From: Pegoplata infirma
Lineage: Eukaryota; Arthropoda; Insecta; Diptera; Anthomyiidae
DNA length: 64,000 bases
Assembly (NCBI GenBank): GCA_963921195.1
Contig: OY992537.1
Location: 93,206,736-93,270,735 of the forward strand
Reading direction: 5' to 3'
Under the pieces are notes generated by a model, which was not told the origin of the DNA, ran no database searches, and was given only the letters and a program-made list of their open reading frames with translations. Of this stretch, positions 54,527 to 64,000 are shown piece after piece (the stretch's first letter is position 1; every line of letters begins with the position of its first letter). Made by a program: the position numbers and the translations under genes.

Positions 54527-55290
54527 TATATACTTTATGGGGTCCTAGGCCAATATTTCGAGGTGTTACAAACGGAATGACAAAATTATATATACACTGA
54601 TAGAAATTTGTACATGACAATAATGAAAATCTATATTATTGTTATGAAAAATGACGTTAAAAAGGAACCTATGTAGGGTTTCATTGAATTAATGAAATGT
54701 GTATCATTAAAAGCAATTTCAAGAACAAGTTTCATTAAATTAATGAAAATTGTTCATACAAAATATAAATTGTATTTTATGAACATTTTTCATTACTTTA
54801 ATGAAAAAAGTATTAAATTCTTATGATATACTTTCATTGAATAAATCCTACTTTTTATTTTTGAAATGAAATACTTTCATTGAATAAACGCAACTTTTTA
54901 TTTTTAAAATGAAATATATGTATGAAATTGTAAAGATCTTTTTATAGAATTAAAAATAATAAATTTCGTATTAAAATTCTAAAAAAAATCACAAATTATT
55001 TCGTGTCGCTCTGCTCATCTGTTTTTTGCTTGCGTAAACTAACAGACGCGACACGATAGGAGTCAAAAAACAAAAAAATTTAAAAACAAAACCTAATGAA
55101 ATTTTTTAATGAAACTACGAAATCTAATGAATCAAAATTAATGAAAATCTTGCACAATATGTATGAAATTTCATTCAGCATATGAAATAGTTCATTGTTG
55201 TAATGAAACAACGTTAATGAATTTCATTCATTAGTGATATGAACGTTTTTCTATCAGTGTTCCCTCTATAACAAGAGTGGTGGGTATAAT
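54527..55290 (-). repeat. mini-me-like segment with nested TIR element
   Basis: TACTTTATGGGGTCCTAGGC to GACAAAATTATATATA, then, after the insertion, TCCCTCTATAACAAGAGTGG. This is the mini-me-like end block. Confidence 0.6.
54595..55259. mobile_element. TIR element, CACTGATAGAAA ends
   Basis: CACTGATAGAAA on the left and its complement at the right (TTTTCTATCAGTG), lying within a mini-me-like CTTATATATACCCTCT block. ATTAATGAAA-type words repeat at both ends in opposite orientation. 665 bp. Duplication unclear because the target is TA-rich. Confidence 0.65.
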
Positions 55291-56236
55291 AACCAAAAAA
55301 AAATCCTCAGAAAAAATAAAGCTCCGCGAAAAAATTGTTGGGGTAAAACAATACGCTGAGCGTAAAAGAAAGTGAACCGTGCCTGTTCCGAAAATGGTCT
55401 CTTTTTGAAATTTTGCTACAACCGGTTTAAGTTCTCAATCGTAGTGTATTTTGTAAAAAAAAATTTTTGTTGTGACCGCTATTGGTGTCAAAATTCGCGG
55501 AATATTTAGTGCATTAAGGAAAAAATATTTAAAAAGTTTTTATAAAAAAAAAATAGAAGTTTTTGACATTATTTTACTTTACATTTTTATATTATGAGGT
55601 GATATTTTTCACGGTGGTGTCATTTTGGATTGGGGTCCTTTTTCAGGATGCCATACAAAAATTCATTACTTGGGCTGAGATTGTTGGTGGTATTTGAAAC
55701 TTTGGCTTAGCGGATATAGATTTCTTACTTAATAATAATAAGATTTTAAAAAGTACATACAATTCGTGGTTTTATATTCAATTTAAATTTTAAATAAATA
55801 TTATTCGGTTAGTCCAATAATTAAAATTTAAGCGATTATTAACCGATTAAATCTCAACCCCGATTAATTATTTGCTCGATTAACCGATTAAACAAGAACC
55901 TTGATTAATTGAATACCCTAGTATACCACCATGCTGTAGTTGGAGGGTATAAAAAAATGTCAAAAAATTTTGAACTTCTAGTTTAGGTCTCGAAAGTTTA
56001 TGAACGGTAGCACAGGGCCGCAAAAATGTAATTAGAATACATTGTATCGTATATTGTCAAACACCAAATATTACGATATTATGTCAATATCATAATATTT
56101 GGTGTTGAAAAATGGCGGACTTCAAAAAAGTATGAACTTTCAGAATTTATTATTTATTTTTTTTCAGTGTATTAAAAACACATTTAATTACAAGCATGCG
56201 CTCTACTGCATATTTATTCTCTCAATAACATTTTTT
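55291..56236. other. No gene; scattered repeat remnants
   Basis: AT-rich. A GATTAACCGATTAA low-complexity patch (55805-55915) runs into a mini-me-like tail (ATGCTGTAGTTGGAGGGTAT, 55931-55950). A hairpin lies at 56059-56108. Confidence 0.45.
56059..56108. repeat. Short near-perfect hairpin
   Basis: CAACACCAAATATTATGATATT and its partner differ at one stem position; the loop is about 5 bases. It resembles a tiny MITE or a fold-back transcript hairpin. No duplication. Confidence 0.5.
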
Positions 56237-56750
56237 TACCCTCCACTTACAATTAGAGGTAGAGAATGACATTAGTTTGTCATTCCGTTTGTAACTCATC
56301 AAATTGATTAATGATCGATTCTAAGACATTCTAGCGTGATCCATCTGTCCGTCTGTCTGGTGAAATGGTGATAAAGGCCAAAATATTAAGCAGATAGGAC
56401 TGAAAGTTAACGTATTTCCTTGAAGTTCTCATTTGAGAGATATCGGTTCAGCGGTTCAACCGTTTAGATCGAAAATATAGGGATTTTCGAAAGTTTTGGT
56501 AACCTAAAAATACAAAATGTTTAACTTAGCTGTTGGTTGACAAATGTGAACTAAATTGGATACCGAATGGTATTTAACAAATGCAAACATATTTTTTTAC
56601 AAAAAAAAAAATTCGCGGATTTTTTTTGCACCAAAAAAACTTTTTTTCGCTGAAACTTTTTTTATTTATTTTTTTTTGATATTAATCTTAGTGCCACTGT
56701 GGAGGGTATCCATACATTCGGCAAGGCCGAATTTAACTTTTTTGTTTTAT
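56237..56750 (+). repeat. mini-me/DINE-1-like repeat, reverse orientation
   Basis: ACCCTCCACTTACAATTAGA, then TCATTCCGTTTGTAACTCAT, a TA/ATTGATTAATGATCG core, CTGTCCGTCTGTCTG, GATATCGGTTCAGCGGTTCA, an A-rich block, and GTGGAGGGTATCCATACATT with the stem-loop ATTCGGCAAGGCCGAAT at the end. It is a nearly full copy of the longer subfamily. Confidence 0.75.
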
Positions 56751-56789
56751 ATATAATTTTCTTATATGACTTAAAACTGACATTTCTAG

Positions 56790-56887
56790 TGTCAAATGTT
56801 AAGGGTGGAAAAAGTAACAACACGAAAAAGGGTGCAAATAAAAAAACTGACAAGATAAAATATCAAAGTAAAGCAAAAAAAGAATAA
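56790..56887 (+). other. Possible terminal exon with Lys-rich tail, speculative
   Basis: After a TTTCTAG that could be a splice acceptor, an open frame of 31 codons to TAA encodes a Lys-rich sequence (KGGKSNNTKKGANKKTDK). AT-rich DNA with AATAAA words follows. There is no upstream exon in view, so this may be chance. Confidence 0.13.
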
Positions 56888-57796
56888 AACAGTTGATGTT
56901 TCGGAGGTGCTTTAGTTACACACAAAAGTGAAATAAATTTAAAAAGTTTAACGAAATGATTAAAGAAAATTAAAATAATTTATAAAAGCAATATTTTTTT
57001 TAAGTGAAAAATATAAATGTGTATAAAGTTTACTAAATAAATATAGAAAAAATAATAAAATAAAATCTACAATCAAAAATGAAAATCATTTAGAAAACAT
57101 AATAAGTGTCAAGGTGCCTCTAATGTTAATGGTTTAAATTGTTAAGAGTTAGTATTCCAACAAAACAAAAAATCGATATTTACAATGTTTTGCTCCCAAC
57201 AGTGAATGAACTTCGAAATTTTTTGTGGTTTTTTAGATTTGAAAATTTAATTCGAAAATTCCTAAATTTTATATTTTAAAATTGTTGTTAAACATTGTAT
57301 TTCGTATTCGCTTAAAGTTAAAAAAAAAATATTTAACAATAAAAAAAAGTCCTGTTTGTCTGGTTTAAATGTCAAAGAATTTATAATAAAGATAATAACA
57401 AAAAACGAAAAAGAAGACAGTAAAACTTTGACAGTTATAATTGCAACCCTTATACGGAAGAGGATGTGTTGTTGTTTATTATTTTTGTTATTTGAAATAG
57501 TTTAAAAAGAGAGTAGGTATAAGAGTTGATTATTATTTGCTGAGAGATTTTAAGCATTATCTCTTTCTCTTTATCACAAACATTAATACACATAAAAAAA
57601 TAAATAAGTAAAAATTTTAAAAACTAGAAAAAATTAAATTCGAATTGGCCGAATTCATGAATTTCCTTAACATGCAAATTTGAAACTTCTAACCAGTGTT
57701 TTCCAGATAAGGGGATTTGTCCCTAGAATAAGGATTTTAATTTTGGTCTAGGGACAGACATTCGTGGGAAAGGATTTCTCAAATTGTTTGTGGGTT
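56888..57796. other. No recognised gene
   Basis: AT-rich DNA with no palindrome or family repeat that I recognise, ending at a reverse-oriented R2 unit. Confidence 0.45.
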
Positions 57797-58795
57797 TTTA
57801 ACATGATAATGTTTTTAGGCTGGTGTCTAATTTTAAAAAAGTTGCAGGACGCCACCTCAGTTTGACTATATAAGCTAACAATTAACAAAAAAGAAAACAA
57901 GAATTAAATTATTGTTTTCTGTAAAGACAGTCGAGCTCAGGCTCTAATTATAATTATGTATTATAATTTTTTTGATTTGTTATATATGGTTTTGAATTGA
58001 GAAAAGTGTGAAAGAAAAATTTTAATTTTTCTAAAAATTTAGACATCCTGGTTTGTTTCTTACTAGTTTCATATTATCCAGTTATAATAATCTTCAGAAA
58101 AACTTTTAATGTCAAATTTATTTAGTTAATAGTCAATAAAACTCTATATGTGAAAATTATTTACAGATCGCAGCCGACAAGAATTGAACTCATCATCATC
58201 TGTAATACTTTGCTATTAACTGCTTGTAACGTACAATCACTCTAGACCGATACGCCAAGTAGGCTGTTAAGCAAGTATCAACTAAATCTGATTTTTTCAA
58301 TTCGAGTGTAGTTGTTGCTGTTGTTTTTTCTCACAGAAGACTTGTTATTGTAATGTGTAAACAAATTTTTATTTTTAGTAATCATTATTCTTCTTCCTCT
58401 CCTTCATCAATTCTGATCTAAGTACTTATTTTTGCAAACATTGCCAGACATGGTCTACATTTTAGACACAAATGTTAGGTGTTGCCATTTTTCCAACGAT
58501 ACTGATTGCCACTTAGGGCGACTTATAGTCGTTATTTTTAAATTATTGTTTTCTGTAAAGACAGTCGAGCTCAGGCTCTAATTATAATTATGTATTATAA
58601 TTTTTTTGATTTGTTATATATGGTTTTGAATTGAGAAAAGTGTGAAAGAAAAATTAGAATTACTATTTTCATTTTCTTAAAACCAAAAATTTTAGCAACT
58701 TGGGTTTGTAACTTGGATAATAATTCAGCTCGTGGTGAATAAAACGGGTTTTCACCAGCTGGTGAATAAAAAGTAACATAACTATTTTTCAACAA
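57797..58795 (-). repeat. R2 unit, reverse orientation, split by a TRIM-like element
   Basis: TAACATGATAATGTTTTTAG to AAAGAAAACAAGAAT, then, after 58655, AGAATTACTATTTTC to CACCAGCTGGTGAATAAAAA. The order is that of R2 in reverse. The insertion at 57905-58655 is bounded by AGAAT. Confidence 0.7.
57905..58655. mobile_element. TRIM-like element with identical 117-bp direct terminal repeats
   Basis: The segments 57905-58021 and 58539-58655 appear identical base for base, in the same orientation. A 5-bp direct repeat AGAAT flanks the whole (57900-57904, 58656-58660), as expected for LTR integration, and R2 reads through when it is removed. The internal 517 bp have no frame. The repeats start TAAATTATTG and end AAAAATT, so they lack the TG..CA ends usual for LTRs; no clear primer-binding site or polypurine tract was found. 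The minus strand of the repeat holds a TATATAA word that could serve transcription. Size and structure match terminal-repeat retrotransposons in miniature. The identical repeats suggest a recent insertion. Confidence 0.68.
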
Positions 58796-59274
58796 AAAGA
58801 TTTTTTTGTTTTCGTCAAAAAAATTTTTTTTTTGTTGAAAAATAGTTAAGTTTTTTTTTCATCAAATTTTTTTTTATTAAACTTTTTTTTCATCAAATTT
58901 TTTTTTCATCAAACTTTTTTTTTCATAAAACTTTTTTTTTATGCTTTTTTTTTATAAATTTTTTTTTTTTCATCAATTTTTTTTTCGTTAATTTTTTTTT
59001 CATCAATTTTTTTTTTTTCATAAAAATTTTTTTTTCATACATTTTTTTGTTTTTTCATCATTTTTTTTTTTTTTTTCATCAAACTTTTTTTTCGTCATTT
59101 TTTTTTATAATTTTTTTTTTATAAAATTTTTTTTTATAAATTTTTTTTTTTATAAATTTTTTTTTTTCATCAAAAAAATTCATCAAAAACTTTTTTCATC
59201 AAAATTTTTTTTCACCAGAAATTTTGGGTTTACTAAGTTTTTTTTAACATAATTTTATTTTTCGTCAAAAAAAA
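58796..59274 (-). repeat. Reverse-oriented GATGAAAAA array
   Basis: TTTTTTTCATC, TTTTTTATAAA and TTTTTTCATAAA units, the complement of the arrays elsewhere, lie between two reverse-oriented R2 units. Confidence 0.7.
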
Positions 59275-59361
59275 ATCTTTTTAACATGATAATGTTTTTA
59301 GGCTGGTGTCTAATTTTAAAAAAGTTGCAGGACGCCACCTCAGTTTGACTATACATATAAG

Positions 59362-61035
59362 TAGGGTTGCCATCCGTCCTCTTTTCCCCGGACACCGTCC
59401 TCTTTTTTAGGGCGTCCGGGGCAGTCCTACTTCTTTTTTAGAAAGTGTCCGGGGTTGTCCTACTTTTTGCACTTTACCCGAAAACATTTTTTTTATTACT
59501 TTTAAACTTTTGAATTATTTTCATCGCCATATTTTCGCTTATCAGCAGTAATGTCAACTTTTTGAGAACAAAACGCACAAAAATTAAAAAAAAAAAACGC
59601 TTCAAATTAATTATATTTCGAGTAAAAATTCACTCTAGGTAGTGCGAAAATAACTACGTTAGCATCAATTCTTATCAGCTGTTGTGTGTCTTAAAGTTTG
59701 CTCTCCGAAAAAAGATTTGTATATCAAAAATTTCCATTACAAATTTGAAAAAAAATTAAAAATTTTGATTTCCAATTGTATTTCAAAAGTTTCCAGTTGT
59801 ATTTTAAAATTTTCTAAATGCTTTTCAGAAAAATCCGTTTCAGAAATTTCCAATTAAATTAAAAAATGTTCATTTATGTTTCAAAAATGTCTAAATGCTT
59901 TTCAGAAAATTCCAATTAAATATATTTAAAAAATTTATATTTCTATTAAAAATTTTTCAAATGCTTTGCAGAAAATTTTGATATACAAATAAAATTTTTT
60001 TAAAAGCATTTAGTTAATTATATTTTGAGTAGGTTTTTTTCTAGCTCGAGGTCATTAAAACTATGATAATCTCATATAATAATTTTCAAGAAAAAATTTT
60101 TCTGTTTTAAATTTATTTATGTTGGTCATTTTTTGCAAGACTTAATCGACACGTGTTTCGGGATTTGTCTAATCCCATTGTCAAGATTATTTAGCAAAAA
60201 ATAAAAACCCTATACTACAAGTAGCAAAGGTCTTTAATGACAATCGTTAATGATCAAACTAAAATAAAAATACATATTCGACTCTATTTCCATTGGGAAT
60301 TAGAAGACGAAAATTGTACCATCGTAGTAAGGTCACGATCATCATCCCGAAACACGTGTCGACAAAGTCTTGCAAAAAATTACCAACATAATAAATTTAA
60401 AACAGAAAAATAATTTTCTTGAAAATTATTATATGAGAATATCATAGTTTTAATTAGTAAAGGAAATAATGACCTCGAGCTAGAAAAAAACCTACTCAAA
60501 ATATAATATTTTAAAGGTCGAGTACAACAATTTTTATTTTTTAATAAAAATTAATCAGAATTTGAACATTTAGATAATTTTTAAATAAAAATGGACATTT
60601 CTGAAATACAATTGAATTATCTAAAATTCCAATTGAATTTATTTAAATTCAATAGGCATTTTCTTAAAATCATTGAGAAAATTTTGAAATGGAAATGTTT
60701 AAAATACAAATGGAATTTTCTGAAATCCATTTAGAAAACTTTGAATTACAAATAGAAAATTCTGATATACAATTAAAATTTTTGAATTATAATTGGACAT
60801 TTTTTTAAATTAACCAAACATTTTTGAATTAAAAATGAATATTTCTCATATATAATTGGAAATATAGTTAAACATTTTTTAAAATTGAAAAAATGAATTT
60901 TTTTGCATATTGTGTCGCGCAGTTTACTTTTTTTAAATTAATTTATTAAAAAAAATTGTCCTCTTTTTTGAGTCAAATGTCCTCCTTTTTTGAGGTTGGC
61001 GTCCTCTTTTTCTCAAAATGGAAATGGCAACCCTA
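59362..61035. mobile_element. hAT-like element with GTCCTCTTTT words
   Basis: The left end is TAGGGTTGCCATCC; the right end, read inward, is TAGGGTTGCCATTTCC. CATATAAG is duplicated at 59354-59361 and 61036-61043. GTCCTCTTTT occurs twice near each end, plus variants, in the same orientation at both. The interior is a degenerate array of TTTCAGAAAATTCC-like words, interrupted by a family E palindrome at about 60016-60560. 1.67 kb with no transposase. Confidence 0.82.
60016..60560. mobile_element. Palindromic element, family E, nested copy
   Basis: CTAGCTCGAGGTCATTAAAA and its complement near 60470 bound the palindrome; ACACGTGT and GCAAGACTTAATCGACA-type blocks pair near the centre. It matches 5413-6033, including the right flank to TTAATCAGAATTT. 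Confidence 0.65.
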
Positions 61036-62429
61036 CATATAAGCTAACAATTAACGAAAAAGAAAACAAGAATCACTATTTTCATTTTCTTAAAACCAAA
61101 AATTTTAATAACTTGGGTTTGTAACTTGGATAATAACACTGTGCTACAAATGACCAAAAATAAAATATGCAGGGGTTCTCATATGAAAATTCGGGTTGGT
61201 TGGAGTCCATAGAGTACTGATATACTCATAGTTTTTCTGGATCACTTCGTTAAGTACGTTTTTTATTGGCAAATGTGTTGAAAAACGGCAATTCTTAAAT
61301 TACAACTTTAAAAAATTATTACTTTGTTAGTTTGCAACCGATTTTCGATTTTATGGACTTTTTTGAAAGGTATAAGTCTTACCTTTTAAACAAAACAAAA
61401 ATATTAAAAATCGATCAAGAATTGGCTGAGCTACGATCGTTTAAGTTAAAAAAAATACAATTTTTTGAAAAATTTGTCATATTCTTTATACTCTAAGTTG
61501 AAAGTGCATCATTAAACAATTTTTGTTTTATTTTTGTATAAAAGTATAGTAAAGTAGCTTTCCAAAACACCAAAAAACATAACAATCGGTTAAAAAATGA
61601 ATGAGTTATGCTAAGTTTTGTGATAGGACATTTTTAATTTTTTTTCAGAAATGCTTGTAATTCAGGTATTATTCATAAATCTTATTGCTAGTAGTAATTT
61701 TATGTGCCTATGCATATAAACAAGAGATGGTAACATAATAAGATTTGTGCGTGATGATCACATGATCATATGATCACAAGTGAGCGTGATTGAAAATCAA
61801 TTTTACTCACGTGGTTGTGAGTGAGTGGAATAAAAAAATGGGCGTGTCAGTTGCTTCTAAATCCCATTTATAATTTTTTGGTTTTGTTTGAAAAATATGA
61901 GTTTTACTTCTTCAAAACAAAAATATTAAGAATAGATTGAAAATAGGCTCGTTTAAGTAAAAAATCTTTTTTGAAAAGTAATACCTGCAACATTTTTATG
62001 ACAGAAAAAGTTGTACGTTCGCAAACATTTTTGAAACGAAATTGGTAAAATTGTAGGATCATTTGAAATTTTACCTATTTATAAATAAACGTATGAGGCA
62101 TTCCACACCAAATATCCAGCAAAAAAAACATGTGTACTGTAAATTTCTGAACAGGTTGTATGAATAGCCCTATATGGAGCTAAGAAAATTGCGTTTTTGG
62201 TTTTAAAATTTTTTAAAAACTTGACTTAGGAGGTCAAATATTGGAAAAATGGTCAAATTTGTGTTGAGTTACCTTGTTTAAATATTTATTAAATTAAAAC
62301 GGAATGCACCACAATCTCAAACATCGATTAAATTTTGTTTTTTTTTTTGAAAATTTTCAGAATTAGTTCTGAAATTTTTGCATTTTTAAAAAAAGTCAAT
62401 TAATCAAAAACCCGGCCACTTTTTTTTTT

Positions 62430-63002
62430 ATACCCTCCACTTAGTGATAGAGGGTATATATAAGTTTGTCATTCCGTTTGTAACTCATCGAAATATCGGT
62501 CTAGGACCCCATAAAGTATATATATAATTGATCAGTGATCGTTTTTAAGACATTCTAGCGATGTCCGTCTGTCCGTCTGTCTGTGGAAATGGTGATCACG
62601 ACCAAAATATTACACGGAGATGACTGAAACTTAACATTGTTGTTGGAAGTTCTCCCGAGCAGTTTGGTATTGCATTTGAGCGATATCGGTTCAGCGGTTC
62701 AAAAGTTATGAACGAAAATGTAGGCACACCTCGAAAATTTTGGTACATCAACATAACCTAAAAATGTTTTAATTCGGCTGCTGGTTGACATATGTGAACA
62801 TAATTGAACATCAAATGGGTTTTAAACAAGTACGAACATATTTTTTGACAAAAAAATAAAAAATCGCGGATTTTTTTTACCAAAATTTTTTTTTTCGCGG
62901 AAATTTTTTTTTTTCAAAAAATTTTTTTTTTTTTTTTTTTTTAAGTAATTGTGGAGGGTATCAATACATTCGGCAAGGCCGAATTAAACTTTTTTACTTG
63001 TT
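62430..63002 (+). repeat. mini-me/DINE-1-like repeat, near-complete
   Basis: ATACCCTCCACTTAGTGATA, TCATTCCGTTTGTAACTCAT, the TA tract, GATCAGTGATCG, a GTCY tract (62563-62585), GATATCGGTTCAGCGGTTCA, an A/T-rich block, GTGGAGGGTATCAATACATT and the stem-loop ATTCGGCAAGGCCGAAT, then CTTTTTTACTTG. The host arm (TTTTTTTTTAAG) closes around it without an obvious duplication. Confidence 0.78.
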
Positions 63003-63267
63003 TAAGCTTAGATGTTTGTCACAAATAAATTCAGACATATGTTTTTTTGAGAAAATCGCATTTGAATATTAATTTTCATAACAATTTTGTAATTTGCTTG
63101 TATTTTCTTGTTTCAACGTAGCGAATGACTATTAAATATTTGCATTAGTCATACGCGACGTTGAACCAAGCAAATTACCAAATTGTCATGAAATTCAAAA
63201 TTCAAATGCGATTTCTCGAAAATAACGAAAAAAACACATTACAATTTTTTTGTGTGGATAGACAAAC

Positions 63268-63729
63268 TACAGATGGGAACATGAGCAGATAAGAGCGTGA
63301 GTGTGACTGAATTCAATTTTACTCACGTGATTGTGAGTGAGTGTGAGAAAGATTATTGCGTGAAAGAGTGAGCGTGAGTTGATTTTTTTGCGTGAGTTTG
63401 CGTGATTTATTTTCTCTTCATATTTCCTTTCATTCCAAAAAAATCAACAAAAAAAATGTAAAATTTTGCTTAAGATTTCGTCCCGAAAAAATCAAAACAA
63501 ATGTAAAATTTTAGATTTTGCTGAAAATTTTGAAAGATTTTTGAAATTATTTTTAGTATAAATAAGAATATCGTGAGTGTGAGTCAACGTTAGCGTGAGT
63601 GACTCTTGCATCGGCGTACGTGAGTGTGAGTTGTATTAAATTTACACACGTGATTGTGAGTGAGTGTTAAAAGAAAAATTATGTTCGTGATTGAGTGAAA
63701 GTTAAAATTCACTCACGTGATCATCTCTT
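63268..63729. mobile_element. hAT-like element with GTGAGT words
   Basis: AGACAAAC is duplicated at 63260-63267 and 63730-63737, and the intact host arm reads TAGACAAACATCTAA. The ends (TACAGATGGGAACATGAG; inward from the right AAGAGATGATCACGTGAG) are only roughly inverted. GTGAGT and CACGTGA words fill both flanks. 462 bp. Confidence 0.62.
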
Positions 63730-64000
63730 AGACAAACATCTAATCTTACAAAAAAAAACAAATGTGGCCGGATTTTTTATAAATTGACTTTTTTAAAAAA
63801 TGGAAAATTTCAGAACGGGTTCTGATTTTTTTTTTTTATTTCACTCACACTTTTTTATTCCACTGACACTCACTCACAACGACGTGAGTAAAATTGATTT
63901 TCAATCACGCTCACTTGTGATCATGTGTCAATCACGTACAAATCTAATTATGTTATCATCTCTTGTTTATATGCATAGGCACATAAAATTACTACTAGCA

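Larger units (their letters stand above)
59275..61136 (-). repeat. Second reverse-oriented R2 unit, split by a hAT-like element
   Basis: ACATGATAATGTTTTTAGGC to AGTTTGACTATACATATAAG, then AGCTAACAATTAACGAAAAA to GTAACTTGGATAATAA. It stops at the CACTGTGCTAC end at 61137. Confidence 0.68.
62094..63823. repeat. Foldback element, family B, copy 5, doubly interrupted
   Basis: The left terminus TGAGGCATTCCACACCAAAT is flanked by TA. A mini-me-like repeat lies at 62430-63002 and a hAT-like element at 63268-63729; the right arm stops at AACGGGTTCTGA, short of the terminus. Confidence 0.65.
61137..64000. mobile_element. CACTGTGCTAC element running off the window
   Basis: The left end CACTGTGCTAC (preceded by TAA) is identical to the termini of the element at 17360. 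Arms pair from 61686 (TGCTAGTAGTAATTTTATGT) with the last bases of the window, placing the expected right end about 550 bp beyond the edge. Inside are GTGAGT-rich blocks and a family B foldback that is itself interrupted twice. Confidence 0.6.

Noticed and set aside
58160..58275. A second tRNA-like sequence (GAGTTCAATTCTTG with an upstream TGGCGTATCGG on the minus strand)
   Set aside because: The B-box is poor and stems could not be drawn; it lies inside the TRIM-like element and may be chance.
62430..63002. Helitron termini (5' TC, 3' CTRR) on the mini-me-like repeat
   Set aside because: The stem-loop is present but the copy ends near ACTTG, which does not fit CTRR; I therefore call it mini-me/DINE-1-like only in plan.

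Overview
The window reads as AT-rich animal nuclear DNA, most likely from a higher fly (Diptera, probably a schizophoran such as a blow fly or house fly). This is inferred from jockey-type non-LTR retrotransposons, Drosophila-style mini-me/DINE-1-like repeats with a (TA)n and GTCY core and an ATTCGGC/GCCGAAT stem-loop, and the abundance of foldback, hAT-like, piggyBac-like and Transib-like elements. I found no host gene I can defend. Three long open frames, all on the minus strand (about 18.1-25.4 kb), belong to retrotransposons; their higher GC and lack of breaks contrast with the decayed DNA around them.

Layout. 0-10 kb: a piggyBac-like MITE, a 2 kb TIR element, a 1.95 kb foldback (family A) inside a mini-me copy, smaller palindromes and a family B foldback. 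10-17 kb: copies of a composite repeat (unit R1, a GATGAAAAA array, unit R2), a mini-me copy split by a Transib-like element, a second family A foldback between head-to-head mini-me pieces, and a hAT-like element inside a foldback arm. 17.4-21.2 kb: a 3.8 kb palindrome with CACTGTGCTAC ends, carrying a piggyBac-like MITE in one arm and a 5'-truncated reverse transcriptase element at its centre. 21.25-25.4 kb: a jockey-like element split by a second, RNase H-bearing non-LTR element. 26-34 kb: family B and C foldbacks with two hAT-like elements. 34-46 kb: further palindromes, a tRNA-derived SINE, a 4 kb element studded with ACTTGATCC boxes, and a 2.9 kb palindrome holding a family D foldback. 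46-64 kb: the fullest composite repeat, a TIR element with tandem repeats, two hAT-like elements placed at the same octamer of R2, a TRIM-like element with identical 117-bp terminal repeats, and a second CACTGTGCTAC element that runs off the right edge.

The dominant signals are nested insertions with readable target-site duplications and palindromes at several scales. Several unrelated foldback families share one terminal motif (about TGRGGCATTCCA, usually flanked by TA), and several hAT-like elements each carry a private short word repeated near both ends. All internal calls rest on reading the sequence by eye; boundaries of elements without a duplication are approximate.
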